Source of the DNA: Prevotella sp.
GTDB taxonomy: Bacteria; Bacteroidota; Bacteroidia; Bacteroidales; Bacteroidaceae
Reading direction: 5' to 3'
Length of the DNA: 64,000 nt
Assembly: GCA_017455845.1 (NCBI GenBank)
Contig: JAFSYY010000010.1
Coordinates: forward strand, 1 to 64,000
Under the pieces are notes generated by a model that saw nothing but the letters and a program-made list of their open reading frames with translations, did not search any database and was not told the origin of the DNA. The translations under genes and the position numbers were made by a program. The number at the start of each line of letters is the position of its first letter. Within the stretch, counting starts at the first letter, position 1. Below are positions 42,244-51,575 of this stretch, piece by piece.

Positions 42244-45072
42244 ATGGAAATAGCAAGTAAATACGACCCTAAAGAGGTCGAAGGCAAATGGTATCAGTAT
42301 TGGCTTGACAACAAACTCTTCAGTAGCAAACCCGACGGTCGCGAACCCTATACTATCGTGATTCCGCCGCCCAACGTAACGGGCGTGCTGCACATGGGCC
42401 ACATGCTCAACAACACCATTCAGGATATTCTGGTGCGCCGCGCACGCATGGAGGGCAAGAACGCCTGCTGGGTGCCCGGCACCGACCATGCTTCTATCGC
42501 CACCGAGGCCAAGGTAGTGAAGAAACTGGCCGAACAGGGCATCAAGAAGCGTGACTTGACACGCGAGCAGTTCCTGGAGCATGCCTGGGACTGGACCCAC
42601 GAGCATGGCGGCATCATCCTGAAGCAGTTGCGACGCCTGGGGGCTTCGTGCGACTGGGACCGCACGGCCTTCACAATGGACGAGACGCGCTCTAAGAGCG
42701 TCATCAAGGTGTTCGTAGACCTCTACAACAAGGGCCTCATCTATCGCGGACTCCGCATGGTGAACTGGGATCCGAAGGCCCTCACCGCCCTCTCTACCGA
42801 GGAGGTCATCTACAAGGAGGAGCAGAGCCACCTGTATTACCTGAAATACTACGTCGATTGCAGCGTGCCCGACGGTTTCCCCGTCGGGGACAACGTCATC
42901 CACAAGGACGAGCGCGGCTACTACGCAGTGGTGGCCACCACGCGCCCTGAGACCATCATGGGCGACACCGCCATGTGTATCAACCCCAAGGACCCGAAGA
43001 ACCAGTGGCTCAAGGGCAAGAAGGTCATCGTGCCATTGGTGAACCGCGTCATTCCCGTCATCGAGGACCGCTATGTGGACATAGAGTTTGGTACGGGCTG
43101 CTTGAAGGTGACGCCTGCCCACGACACCAACGACTATATGCTGGGCAAGACCCACAACCTGGAGACTATCGACATCTTCAACCCCGATGGCACCATCTCC
43201 GACCAGAGCCCCATCTACGTCGGCATGGACCGTATGGACTGCCGTAAGCAGATTGCCAAGGACCTGCAGGCAGCAGGCCTGATGGAGAAGATAGAGGACT
43301 ATGTGAACAAGGTGGGCTACTCTGAGCGCAACCCCGACACCGCTATCGAGCCTCGTCTCTCATTGCAGTGGTTCCTCAAGATGCAGCACTTTGCCGACAT
43401 CGCCCTGCCGCCCGTCCTGAACGGAGAGATGCATTTCTATCCTCAGAAATACGTCAACACCTACAAGAACTGGCTGGAGAACATCCAGGACTGGTGTATC
43501 TCCCGTCAACTGTGGTGGGGACACCGCATTCCGGCGTATTATTACAGCCCCACCCCCGACCCCTCCCGCGGCGGGGAGGGGAGAATATACTCTCAAGGGC
43601 AGAATCAAGGGACAGAACTATCTACTCCCCTCCCCTCCGCGGGAGGGGTCGGAGGTGAGGCTGAAGCCTTCGTCGTCGCCGAGACACCAGAGGAAGCCCT
43701 CGAACTGGCTCGCAAGGAAAGCGGCAACAGCAACTTGCAACTCTCAGACCTGCGGCAGGACGAGGATGCCCTCGACACATGGTTCTCGTCATGGCTCTGG
43801 CCCGTGTCGCTGTTCGACGGCATCAACAACCCCGGCAACGAGGAGATCAAGTACTACTACCCTACCTCTGACCTGGTAACGGCTCCCGATATCATCTTCT
43901 TCTGGGTGGCCCGCATGATTATGGCCGGCGAGGAATATATGGGCACCTTCCCCTTCAAGAACGTCTACTTCACAGGTATCGTGCGCGACAAACTGGGGCG
44001 TAAGATGTCGAAGTCATTAGGCAACAGCCCTGACCCCATAGAACTCATCGAGAAGTTCGGCGCCGACGGCGTGCGCATGGGCATGATGCTCAGCGCCCCT
44101 GCCGGCAACGACATCCTCTTCGACGAGGCTCTCTGCGAGCAGGGGCGTAACTTCAACAATAAGATATGGAATGCCTTCCGCCTGGTGAAGGGCTGGAAAA
44201 TTGAAGATGGAAAATTGAATATTGAAAATTCCCCTGCGGCTGATAATCTTCAGTCTAAGACCGCCATCGACTGGATGGAAGCCCGCATCAAGCAGGCCAA
44301 CGAGGAACTGAAGGACCACTTCTCGAAGTACCGTATCAGCGATGCCCTGATGACGGTCTATAAACTGTTCTGGGACGAGTTCTCGCAGTGGTATCTGGAG
44401 ATGGTGAAGCCCGCATACGTGGATGGTGTGCAGCAGCCTATCGACCGCGAGACCTACGAGGCCACGCTGCGCTTCTTCGAGTTGCTGCTCAAGATGCTGC
44501 ATCCTTTCATGCCGTTTATCACCGAGGAACTGTGGCAGGCACTCTACGAGCGTCAGCCCGGCGAGAGCATCATGCGCGACAGCCTCGTGCTCGATGCGCC
44601 CACGGCCGATGAACTGAAACTCATTGCCGATATAGAGCAGGTGAAGCAGGTGGTTTCCGGCGTGCGCACCGTGCGCAGTCAGAAGAACATCGCACCCAAG
44701 GAGAAACTGACACTTCAGGTCATTGGTCAGAACCATCACGAGGCTTACAACGACATCATCATGAAGATGGGCAACCTATCGGCCATCGATGTTGTCGAGG
44801 CCAAAGACTCTACCGCCTCTGCCTTCATGGTGGGCACCGACGAGTATGCCGTGCCTCTGGGCGACCTCATCGACGTGGCAGCCGAGATTGCGAAGATGGA
44901 GGCTCAGTTGAAACACCTCGAAGGCTTCAAGGCCGGCGTGGAGAAGAAACTCTCCAACGAGCGCTTCGTACAGAACGCACCCGAGGCTGTGGTGGCTCTG
45001 GAACGCAAGAAACTGGCCGACTCGGAAGAGAAGATTGCAGCCCTGAAGGAATCGATTGCAGCCCTTAAATAA
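42244..45072 (+). CDS. valS: Valine-tRNA ligase
   Basis: The class I synthetase has HMGH in [15 protein letters not shown] (about 39-53), an editing domain (about 220-390, [11 protein letters not shown]), [11 protein letters not shown] near 420-432, KMSKS ([11 protein letters not shown] near 585), an anticodon-binding domain and a C-terminal coiled coil ([20 protein letters not shown]). At 942 residues it is roughly 55-60 longer than I expect, and two repeat insertions explain this: palindromic element F at about 435-473, just after [11 protein letters not shown], and a heptad array at about 652-663 ([12 protein letters not shown]). Both keep frame and spare the signature motifs. Confidence 0.96.
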   Translation: MEIASKYDPKEVEGKWYQYWLDNKLFSSKPDGREPYTIVIPPPNVTGVLHMGHMLNNTIQDILVRRARMEGKNACWVPGTDHASIATEAKVVKKLAEQGIKKRDLTREQFLEHAWDWTHEHGGIILKQLRRLGASCDWDRTAFTMDETRSKSVIKVFVDLYNKGLIYRGLRMVNWDPKALTALSTEEVIYKEEQSHLYYLKYYVDCSVPDGFPVGDNVIHKDERGYYAVVATTRPETIMGDTAMCINPKDPKNQWLKGKKVIVPLVNRVIPVIEDRYVDIEFGTGCLKVTPAHDTNDYMLGKTHNLETIDIFNPDGTISDQSPIYVGMDRMDCRKQIAKDLQAAGLMEKIEDYVNKVGYSERNPDTAIEPRLSLQWFLKMQHFADIALPPVLNGEMHFYPQKYVNTYKNWLENIQDWCISRQLWWGHRIPAYYYSPTPDPSRGGEGRIYSQGQNQGTELSTPLPSAGGVGGEAEAFVVAETPEEALELARKESGNSNLQLSDLRQDEDALDTWFSSWLWPVSLFDGINNPGNEEIKYYYPTSDLVTAPDIIFFWVARMIMAGEEYMGTFPFKNVYFTGIVRDKLGRKMSKSLGNSPDPIELIEKFGADGVRMGMMLSAPAGNDILFDEALCEQGRNFNNKIWNAFRLVKGWKIEDGKLNIENSPAADNLQSKTAIDWMEARIKQANEELKDHFSKYRISDALMTVYKLFWDEFSQWYLEMVKPAYVDGVQQPIDRETYEATLRFFELLLKMLHPFMPFITEELWQALYERQPGESIMRDSLVLDAPTADELKLIADIEQVKQVVSGVRTVRSQKNIAPKEKLTLQVIGQNHHEAYNDIIMKMGNLSAIDVVEAKDSTASAFMVGTDEYAVPLGDLIDVAAEIAKMEAQLKHLEGFKAGVEKKLSNERFVQNAPEAVVALERKKLADSEEKIAALKESIAALK
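43546..43662. repeat. Palindromic element F, in frame in valS
   Basis: Inverted pair of about 117 bp, exactly 39 codons. The left unit codes [12 protein letters not shown], the right unit [14 protein letters not shown]. Both ends share AGCC(C/T)CACC(C/T)CCGACCCC with element B. Confidence 0.92.
44197..44231. repeat. Heptad array inside valS (AAAATTG type)
   Basis: Five 7-bp units (AAAATTG, AAGATGG, AAAATTG, AATATTG, AAAATTC) coding [11 protein letters not shown]. The unit resembles the intergenic array at 48471-48508. Confidence 0.85.
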
Positions 45073-45086
45073 TAATAAGGTGAAGT

Positions 45087-46799
45087 ATGGAATGGTTTGT
45101 TAGTCTCTTCTCAAACACCAGTTCTGTTGCACATATCGTGATGATCTATGCCATCGTGATTGCCATTGGCGTCTATCTTGGCAAGATTAAGATATTTGGC
45201 ATCTCGCTCGGAGTAACCTTCGTGCTCTTCGCGGGTATCCTGCTGGGACATATCTACAAGATATACTGCCCCGAGGCGGAGTTTGCCGCACCAGGGTCAA
45301 CACTTTCATTCATACAAGACTTTGGCCTTATCCTCTTTGTCTTTATGATTGGATTGCAGGTGGGGCCTGGCTTCTTCGAGAGTTTCGGCAAGGCCGGCAT
45401 CAAACTCAACGGCCTGGCGGCATCGGCCATCGTCCTCAATATTGTGGTGATGTTTGCCTGCTATTTCATCTTTTTCTATCAGAAACACGATGTCAACGCA
45501 CTGCCCATGATGGTGGGCACGCTCTATGGTGCCGTCACCAACACCCCTGGTCTTGGTGCTGCCAACGAGGCGCTCACCTCTGTCTTCGGCAACAACGCGC
45601 CTATGATAGCATCAGCATATGCCTGCGCTTATCCCCTTGGCGTGCTGGGCATCATCGGAGCCATCATCCTAGTGCGCTATATATGCAGGGTGAGACTGGA
45701 GAAGGAAGAAGAGGAACTGACCGCCATGGAGGAAGGCAATGCGAACAAAAAGCCTTATAAGATGCACCTGGAGGTGACCAACAAATACCTGGAGGGCAAG
45801 ACCTTGCTACAGGTGCACGACTTCCTGAACCGCGACTTTGTGGTGTCGCGCCTGGTGCACGACGGCGAACTGTGCATACCCAACCGCGACACGCTGTTCC
45901 ACTTGGGCGACCAGATGCTCATTGTATGTGCCGAAGCCGACCAGGAGGCTATTATGGCCTTCATCGGACCGAAACTCGACATCGACTTTGAGCAGCAGGA
46001 CCAGCCGCTGGTGTCGAAACGCATCCTGATTACCAACTCCGAGATTAACGGCAAGACACTGGCTTCGATGCATTTCTCCAGCGTGCATGGCGTAAACGTC
46101 ACACGTGTTACTCGTCACGGCATGGACCTCTTCGCCTCTGGCAGCCTGCCTCTGCAGGTGGGCGACCGTATCATGGTGGTAGGCCCTGAGGATGCCGTTG
46201 ACCGCGTAGCCAACAAGATGGGCAACTCCGTGAAGCGCCTCAATGCTCCTAACATCGCCACCATCTTCGTGGGCATCTTCCTTGGAATCATCTTCGGTTC
46301 ACTGCCCATCGCCATTCCCGGCATGCCTGTTCCTGTGAAGTTGGGTCTGGCTGGCGGCCCGCTCATCATCGCCATCCTGATTGGTCGTTACGGCTATAAG
46401 ATCCGCCTGGTGACCTATACCACCACCTCGGCCAACATGATGCTGCGCGAGATAGGACTGGTGCTCTTCCTGGCATCGGTAGGCATCAAGGCAGGAGCAA
46501 CGTTCTTCTCGACGGTTGTCGAGGGCGACGGCCTGCTCTATGTGCTGACGGGATTCCTGATTACCGTTATACCTATTATAATAATAGGACCCATTGCCCA
46601 CCGCATGAAGTTCAACTACTTCACCATCGCCGGCATGCTGGCAGGCACTTATACCGACCCGCCCGCACTGGCCTACGCCAACAGCATCTGCACGAAGGAG
46701 GCGCCTGCCGTGGGCTACTCTACGGTCTACCCGCTGGCCATGTTCCTGCGCATCCTGACGGCCCAACTCATTGTGCTGTTCTTCTGCGGATGGCTGTAG
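45087..46799 (+). CDS. YidE/AspT-type transporter with two TrkA-C domains
   Basis: The 570-residue protein belongs to the aspartate:alanine exchanger (AAE) family. Two membrane halves (about 1-200 and 385-570), each with the repeated motif seen in [20 protein letters not shown] and [20 protein letters not shown], flank two cytosolic TrkA-C (RCK_C) domains (about 215-370, with [20 protein letters not shown] and [19 protein letters not shown]). Length and layout match YidE/YbjL. The transported solute is unknown. It starts 14 nt after valS, so co-transcription is likely. Confidence 0.88.
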   Translation: MEWFVSLFSNTSSVAHIVMIYAIVIAIGVYLGKIKIFGISLGVTFVLFAGILLGHIYKIYCPEAEFAAPGSTLSFIQDFGLILFVFMIGLQVGPGFFESFGKAGIKLNGLAASAIVLNIVVMFACYFIFFYQKHDVNALPMMVGTLYGAVTNTPGLGAANEALTSVFGNNAPMIASAYACAYPLGVLGIIGAIILVRYICRVRLEKEEEELTAMEEGNANKKPYKMHLEVTNKYLEGKTLLQVHDFLNRDFVVSRLVHDGELCIPNRDTLFHLGDQMLIVCAEADQEAIMAFIGPKLDIDFEQQDQPLVSKRILITNSEINGKTLASMHFSSVHGVNVTRVTRHGMDLFASGSLPLQVGDRIMVVGPEDAVDRVANKMGNSVKRLNAPNIATIFVGIFLGIIFGSLPIAIPGMPVPVKLGLAGGPLIIAILIGRYGYKIRLVTYTTTSANMMLREIGLVLFLASVGIKAGATFFSTVVEGDGLLYVLTGFLITVIPIIIIGPIAHRMKFNYFTIAGMLAGTYTDPPALAYANSICTKEAPAVGYSTVYPLAMFLRILTAQLIVLFFCGWL

Positions 46800-46891
46800 C
46801 GAGTGTTGAGAGAGTTCTTGTACGAACCAAGCGGCAAAGCCGGGCGGAAGATTGAATTAAACTTATATAATAATACATACTAATAATTGAT

Positions 46892-47920
46892 ATGACAAAC
46901 TTAAGACTAATGCTGGGTTCGCTGGTCTTGCTTGGCTCGGTGACAATGTTCGGTCAAGGTGCCAACAACATTGTCATCAACGAAGTGATGACCCGCAACA
47001 CCCAGAGCATTGAGGACGAGTTTGGGCATCGGGAGGCCTGGGTTGAGTTGGCCAACACATCATTCTCCACATACAATGTGAGAGGCATGTATCTGACCAC
47101 AAACCCCAAGGTGCTCGACACGTCGCTGACAGCCCCTCAACGCATTGCCCTGATGAGTGTCATTCCCAATGGCGACGACCGCACCAACCTGGGTGCACAC
47201 CACTACATGATGCTCTATTGCAACTCTAACCCTGCCCAGGGAAAGTTACACCTCTCGCTGCCTGTCGATAGCACCGGCAATGTATTCCTGGCACTCTACA
47301 ACGCCAATGGTGTAGACCTTATCGACTCTGTCACGGTACCGGTCTTGGGTGCCAACGAGTCGTATGCACGCTTCGGCAGCCAGTGGACGGTCTGTGAAGC
47401 GGGAGAGGCCACTCCCGGACATGACAACAAAATCCAGTCGGACACCGCATCAAATAAGATTGAACAGTTCAAGGAAAACGACCCCTACGGCTTTGCAATG
47501 GCTGTCATGGCTATGGGCATCGTGTTCCTCTGTCTGGCTCTGCTCTGGATTTTCTTCACGCTCTTCGGCATGGTGATGCGACATATCGATACCGCTAAGA
47601 AGGTGGCCAACAAGCAGCCTATCAAACCTATCACCAAGACGGTGGAGATGACGGCTGAGATAGGACGCAAGACCAGCAATATCCTACAGGAAGGTCTCGA
47701 CAAGAAGGGCATCGACATGGAGGTCTACATGGCCGTCATCGGCATGGCTCTGAAGCAGTATGAGGACGATGTGCACGACGTGGAGAGCGGCGTAATCACC
47801 ATCAAGCCCAAAGATACTGGCTGGGACGATGAATATAGTCAGATGACCCATCTGCACGACCCGTTCCTGCCCAGCAGCCACAGTGCTCCCAATATTCCCA
47901 CAACACCGGAATTGCACTAA
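46892..47920 (+). CDS. Lamin-tail domain / OadG family fusion
   Basis: The 342-residue protein joins two parts. After a signal-like N-terminus (MTNLRLMLGSLVLLGSVTMFG), residues 25-165 form a lamin-tail-like domain (INEVMTRNTQ, EAWVELANTS, MYLTTNPKVL, YARFGSQWTVCEAGEATPG) that should be periplasmic. A single span (FAMAVMAMGIVFLCLALLWIFFTLFG, split here in naming) near 200-225 and a basic tail (RHIDTAKKVANKQPIKP) match OadG, the small subunit of sodium-pumping decarboxylases. A biotin carrier and the beta subunit follow, supporting a role in assembling that pump. The lamin-tail part is additional to the standard short OadG. Confidence 0.82.
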   Translation: MTNLRLMLGSLVLLGSVTMFGQGANNIVINEVMTRNTQSIEDEFGHREAWVELANTSFSTYNVRGMYLTTNPKVLDTSLTAPQRIALMSVIPNGDDRTNLGAHHYMMLYCNSNPAQGKLHLSLPVDSTGNVFLALYNANGVDLIDSVTVPVLGANESYARFGSQWTVCEAGEATPGHDNKIQSDTASNKIEQFKENDPYGFAMAVMAMGIVFLCLALLWIFFTLFGMVMRHIDTAKKVANKQPIKPITKTVEMTAEIGRKTSNILQEGLDKKGIDMEVYMAVIGMALKQYEDDVHDVESGVITIKPKDTGWDDEYSQMTHLHDPFLPSSHSAPNIPTTPELH

Positions 47921-47933
47921 CGAGAGTCGGAAT

Positions 47934-48005
47934 AACGAAATGTCGAAATAACGAAATGTCGAAATAACGAAATAACGAAATGTCGAAATAACGAAATATA
48001 GAAAC
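47934..48005. repeat. 8-bp repeat (AACGAAAT / GTCGAAAT)
   Basis: Eight 8-bp units alternate AACGAAAT and GTCGAAAT, with a ninth degenerate unit, filling the gap between the OadG-type stop and the biotin-carrier start. Confidence 0.92.
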
Positions 48006-48006
48006 A

Positions 48007-48468
48007 ATGAACAAATATCAATATAAAGTAAAAGGCGTGGACTACGAAGTAGAAATCGCCGAGGTAGAAGGCAACATTGCCAAGGTCAACGTCAACGGCA
48101 TACCCTTCGAGGTAGAACTGCAGAAACCAATCAACGCAGCCAAACACCCGTCGATGAACACCCCCAAGGTACAGGCTCCGCGTCCCGCAGCCCCCGCGCC
48201 TGCTGCTTCCCCAGCAAGTGCCCCCGCAGCCGCTCCCGCAGCCGTTGCCGGTGCAGGTACTCCTTTGAAGGCTCCGCTGCCCGGCACTGTCACTGAGGTG
48301 AAGGTGCAGGTAGGCCAGCAGGTCAACGTAGGCGACACCGTACTGGTGCTCGAAGCCATGAAGATGCAGAACAACATCGAGGCTGAGACGGCCGGACAGG
48401 TCACGTCTATTCTTGTTAAACAGGGCGATACGGTGATGGAAGGTGCCGTGATGCTCACCATTGGGTAA
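48007..48468 (+). CDS. Biotin carrier subunit of a decarboxylase
   Basis: The 153-residue protein has a short N-terminal domain (1-45), an alanine/proline-rich flexible linker (about 56-85) and a biotinyl domain (86-153) with the attachment motif EAMKM, biotin on K119. It is cytosolic and carries CO2 from the carboxyltransferase to the membrane beta subunit encoded next. Layout matches MmdC/OadA-C-type carriers of methylmalonyl-CoA or oxaloacetate decarboxylase. Confidence 0.92.
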   Translation: MNKYQYKVKGVDYEVEIAEVEGNIAKVNVNGIPFEVELQKPINAAKHPSMNTPKVQAPRPAAPAPAASPASAPAAAPAAVAGAGTPLKAPLPGTVTEVKVQVGQQVNVGDTVLVLEAMKMQNNIEAETAGQVTSILVKQGDTVMEGAVMLTIG

Positions 48469-48470
48469 TA

Positions 48471-48508
48471 GATAATTGACAATTGATAATTGAAAATTGA
48501 CAATTGAT
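48471..48508. repeat. Heptad repeat (GATAATT / GACAATT type)
   Basis: Five 7-bp units (GATAATT, GACAATT, GATAATT, GAAAATT, GACAATT) and part of a sixth lead straight into the beta-subunit ATG at 48509. Confidence 0.92.
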
Positions 48509-49660
48509 ATGTGGGACTTTATCATTCAGAATTTCAACGAGTTCCTCACCTATACTGGCTTTGCCAATGCCTCGGTGGGCAACTTGATTATGATAGTCGT
48601 AGGAGCCGTTTTCATCTATCTTGCCATTAAGAAAGACTTCGAGCCCCTGCTGCTGGTGCCTATCGGCTTGGGTATCATCCTCGGCAACATCCCGTTCCGC
48701 GCTGATGCCGGACTCGAGATTGGACTCTACGAGGACAACTCCGTGCTCAACATCTTCTATCAGGGCGTACGCCAGGGCTGGTATCCGCCGCTCATCTTCC
48801 TGGGCATCGGTGCCATGACCGACTTCTCGGCGCTGCTGGCCAACCCTAAACTGATGCTTATCGGTGCCGCTGCCCAGTTCGGCATCTTCGGCGCCTATAT
48901 GCTGGCACTCGCCTTGGGCTTTGAGCCTAACCAGGCAGCAGGTATTGCCATCATCGGTGGTGCCGATGGCCCTACCGCCATCTTCCTCTCGTCGAAGTTG
49001 TCGCCCAACCTCATGGGAGCCATAGCCGTCTGTGCCTATAGTTACATGGCCCTCGTACCCCTGATTCAGCCGCCTATCATGCGCCTGCTCACGACTAAGA
49101 ACGAGCGGCTCATCAAGATGAAACCCAGCCGGGAGGTCAGTCAGACCGAACGCATCCTGTTCCCCATCATCGGACTGCTTATCACCACCTTCATCGTGCC
49201 GTCGGCACTGCCCCTGCTGGGCATGCTGTTCTTCGGCAACCTGCTGAAGGAGAGCGGCAAGACCACCCGCTTGGCCAAGACCGCAGGCAATGCGCTGAAC
49301 GACATCGTCGTGGTGCTGCTGGGTCTCACCGTAGGCTGTTCTACGCAGGCCAGTGAGTTCCTGACCTTGAACACCGTGTTCATCTTCGCCATTGGTGCCT
49401 TCGCCTTCGCCGTTGCTACGGCTTCGGGCGTCTGCTTCGTCAAGGTGATGAATCTCTTCCTGCCTAAGGACAAGAAACTGAACCCACTGATTGGCAATGC
49501 CGGTGTGAGTGCCGTGCCTATGGCTGCCCGCATCTCCAACAACCTGGGTCTGGAGTACGACCGTCATAACTTCCTGCTGATGCACGCCATGGGTCCCAAT
49601 GTGGCTGGTGTCATCGGCTCCGCTGTTGCCGCCGGTGCCCTGTTAGGCTTCTTGTCATAG
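48509..49660 (+). CDS. Sodium-translocating decarboxylase beta subunit
   Basis: The 383-residue inner-membrane protein (OadB/MmdB/GcdB family) decarboxylates carboxybiotin and exports Na+. Conserved segments include FLGIGAMTDFSALLANPK, the GIAIIGGADGPTAIFLSS motif with its essential aspartate, and NAGVSAVPMAARISN near the end. About nine spans are expected. ATG 48509 is used; an in-frame TTG at 48497 lies in the heptad array. The carboxyltransferase alpha subunit gene is not next to it in this window. Confidence 0.94.
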   Translation: MWDFIIQNFNEFLTYTGFANASVGNLIMIVVGAVFIYLAIKKDFEPLLLVPIGLGIILGNIPFRADAGLEIGLYEDNSVLNIFYQGVRQGWYPPLIFLGIGAMTDFSALLANPKLMLIGAAAQFGIFGAYMLALALGFEPNQAAGIAIIGGADGPTAIFLSSKLSPNLMGAIAVCAYSYMALVPLIQPPIMRLLTTKNERLIKMKPSREVSQTERILFPIIGLLITTFIVPSALPLLGMLFFGNLLKESGKTTRLAKTAGNALNDIVVVLLGLTVGCSTQASEFLTLNTVFIFAIGAFAFAVATASGVCFVKVMNLFLPKDKKLNPLIGNAGVSAVPMAARISNNLGLEYDRHNFLLMHAMGPNVAGVIGSAVAAGALLGFLS

Positions 49661-49696
49661 GCTCTTTGACGTCTTCAACAAATATTACGCCGAAAA

Positions 49697-49728
49697 TTTG
49701 CATAATTCATAAAAAAGAAGTACCTTTG
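49697..49728 (+). promoter_or_regulatory. Bacteroidetes-type promoter of tRNA-Arg
   Basis: TTTG at 49697-49700 and TACCTTTG at 49721-49728 are 20 nt apart, 36 nt before the tRNA. Confidence 0.8.
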
Positions 49729-49764
49729 CACTCGCAAACGGGCATTAGCCTGCGATGCAAGGCT

Positions 49765-49838
49765 GGTTCCGTAGCTCAGTTGGATAGAGCAACAGCCTTC
49801 TAAGCTGTGGGTCTCGGGTTCGAATCCCGACGGAATCA
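49765..49838 (+). tRNA. tRNA-Arg (TCT)
   Basis: All four arms fold: acceptor GGTTCCG with CGGAATC (one G-U), D arm GCTC/GAGC, anticodon arm ACAGC-CTTCTAA-GCTGT with anticodon TCT, and T arm TCGGG-TTCGAAT-CCCGA. The discriminator is A; CCA is not encoded. It reads AGA codons. Confidence 0.97.
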
Positions 49839-49849
49839 CTTAATTACAT

Positions 49850-49880
49850 AAAGCCCTCTTCTTCAACGGATAGGGCTTTT
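49850..49880 (+). terminator. Terminator after tRNA-Arg
   Basis: AAAGCCCT (49850-49857) pairs with AGGGCTTT (49872-49879), followed by T-rich sequence. Confidence 0.7.
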
Positions 49881-49899
49881 ATAATAAAAAGGCTTGCAG

Positions 49900-50508
49900 A
49901 TGAAACTTATCATCATGACAAAGGCCACGTTTTTCGTGGAGGAAGACAAGATTCTGACTTCCCTTTTCGAGGAAGGCATGGAGAATCTACACCTATATAA
50001 ACCAGAATCAGAGCCCATCTATTCAGAACGGCTGCTGACATTGCTTTCAGAGGATTATTATAAGAAGATTACGGTGCACGACCATTTCTATCTGCGCGAG
50101 GAGTTCGGGCTGAAAGGCATCCACCTCAACAATCCCATAACAGAGATACCCTACGGCTACAAAGGCAATATCAGCCGCACCTGCCATTCCATTGACGAAC
50201 TGCGCGAATCAAAGAAGAAATCCAGTTACGTGTTTCTGAAAACCATCTTCGACAGCAAGAGCAATCCCAACGACAAACAGACCCTGACAACCGAGGAACT
50301 CAAGGAAGCCAGCAAGAAAGGGCTCATAGACAAGAATGTCTATGCCATGGGAGGCATGTGTCTGGACAACATCCGACAGATGCGCGACCTGGGATTTGGC
50401 GGGGTTGTGGTCTGCGGAGACCTCTGGAACCGCTTCAACATTCACCAAGAGCAGGACTTCAAAGAACTGATAGCCCACTTCCACAAATTGCAGAAAGCAG
50501 TTAACTGA
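49900..50508 (+). CDS. ThiE/TenI-like protein
   Basis: The 202-residue protein has the TIM-barrel core of the thiamine phosphate synthase/TenI family: KLIIMTKATFFVEEDKI at the start, LKGIHLNN mid-protein and AMGGMCLDNIRQMRDLGFGGVVVCGDLW at the phosphate-binding end. Several ThiE catalytic residues for pyrimidine binding are not evident, so it may be a TenI-like paralogue rather than a working ThiE. ATG 49900 is used; the in-frame TTG at 49894 is less likely. It stands alone after the tRNA terminator. Confidence 0.72.
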   Translation: MKLIIMTKATFFVEEDKILTSLFEEGMENLHLYKPESEPIYSERLLTLLSEDYYKKITVHDHFYLREEFGLKGIHLNNPITEIPYGYKGNISRTCHSIDELRESKKKSSYVFLKTIFDSKSNPNDKQTLTTEELKEASKKGLIDKNVYAMGGMCLDNIRQMRDLGFGGVVVCGDLWNRFNIHQEQDFKELIAHFHKLQKAVN

Positions 50509-50562
50509 CGGACAAGAAAAAGAGGTAGACAGGCAAACAACTTATACGAACTATATAAAGCA

Positions 50563-51501
50563 ATGACAACACAAAACTCCTACATGGTTTTCTCGGGCAC
50601 CGCCACGAGATACCTGGCAGAGAAAATCTGCCAAAGCCTAGGATGCCCGTTGGGCAAGTTGCAGATTACAAAATTCTCTGACGGAGAATTTGCGGTCTCT
50701 TACGAGGAATCTATTCGCGGCCGCGATGTGTTCCTGGTTCAGAGCACGTTTCCCAACAGCGACAACCTGATGGAACTGCTGCTGATGATTGATGCAGCCA
50801 AACGTGCTTCAGCACGCACCATCAATGCCGTCATCCCCTATTTCGGATGGGCACGTCAGGATCGTAAGGACAAGCCGCGTGTCAGCATCGGTGCCAAACT
50901 GGTGGCAGACCTGTTGAGCGTGGCCGGTGTAAACCGCGTCATTACGATGGACCTACATGCCGACCAGATTCAGGGATTCTTCAACGTGCCCGTCGACCAT
51001 CTCTATGCCTCGGGCGTACTGCTGCCTTATCTTCAGGGCCTCAACCTGGAAGACCTCGTCATTGCTTCGCCCGACGTTGGCGGTTCCAAGCGTGCCAACG
51101 CCTACGCCAAGTATCTGGGCTGCCCGCTGGTGCTGTGCAACAAGACACGTGCCCGCGCCAATGTCGTTGCCACCATGCAGATTATCGGCGAGGTGGAAGG
51201 CAAGAACGTGGTCATTATCGACGATATGGTAGATACGGCAGGCACCATCACCAAGGCCGCAGACCTGATGATGGAAGCCGGTGCAAAGAGCGTCCGGGCC
51301 TGTGCGTCACACTGTGTGATGAGCGGACCGGCCAGCGACCGCGTACAGGAGTCAGCCCTCAACGAGATTGTCTTTACCGACTCTATTCCCTACACACAGC
51401 GTTGCGCCAAGGTGAAGCAGATCAGTGTGGCCGAGATGTTTGCTGAGACCATACGCCGCGTCATTGAGAACGAAAGCATCAGTGACCAATACTTGGTGTA
51501 G
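50563..51501 (+). CDS. prs: Ribose-phosphate pyrophosphokinase
   Basis: The 312-residue enzyme makes PRPP from ribose 5-phosphate and ATP. Motifs are clear: FSDGEFAV, IPYFGWARQDRKDKPR, DLHADQIQGFF, and the PRPP loop VVIIDDMVDTAGTI. Length is typical for class I. It is cytosolic and feeds nucleotide, histidine and tryptophan synthesis. A heptad array starts at its stop codon. Confidence 0.96.
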   Translation: MTTQNSYMVFSGTATRYLAEKICQSLGCPLGKLQITKFSDGEFAVSYEESIRGRDVFLVQSTFPNSDNLMELLLMIDAAKRASARTINAVIPYFGWARQDRKDKPRVSIGAKLVADLLSVAGVNRVITMDLHADQIQGFFNVPVDHLYASGVLLPYLQGLNLEDLVIASPDVGGSKRANAYAKYLGCPLVLCNKTRARANVVATMQIIGEVEGKNVVIIDDMVDTAGTITKAADLMMEAGAKSVRACASHCVMSGPASDRVQESALNEIVFTDSIPYTQRCAKVKQISVAEMFAETIRRVIENESISDQYLV

Positions 51502-51534
51502 TTCATAGTTCATCATTCATAGTTCATAGTTTTT
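51500..51534. repeat. Heptad repeat (AGTTCAT type)
   Basis: Five 7-bp units (AGTTCAT, AGTTCAT, CATTCAT, AGTTCAT, AGTTTTT) begin on the prs stop codon. Confidence 0.85.
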
Positions 51535-51575
51535 AGACCGAAGTGCACAGATAACATAATGACAACATAATAAAT

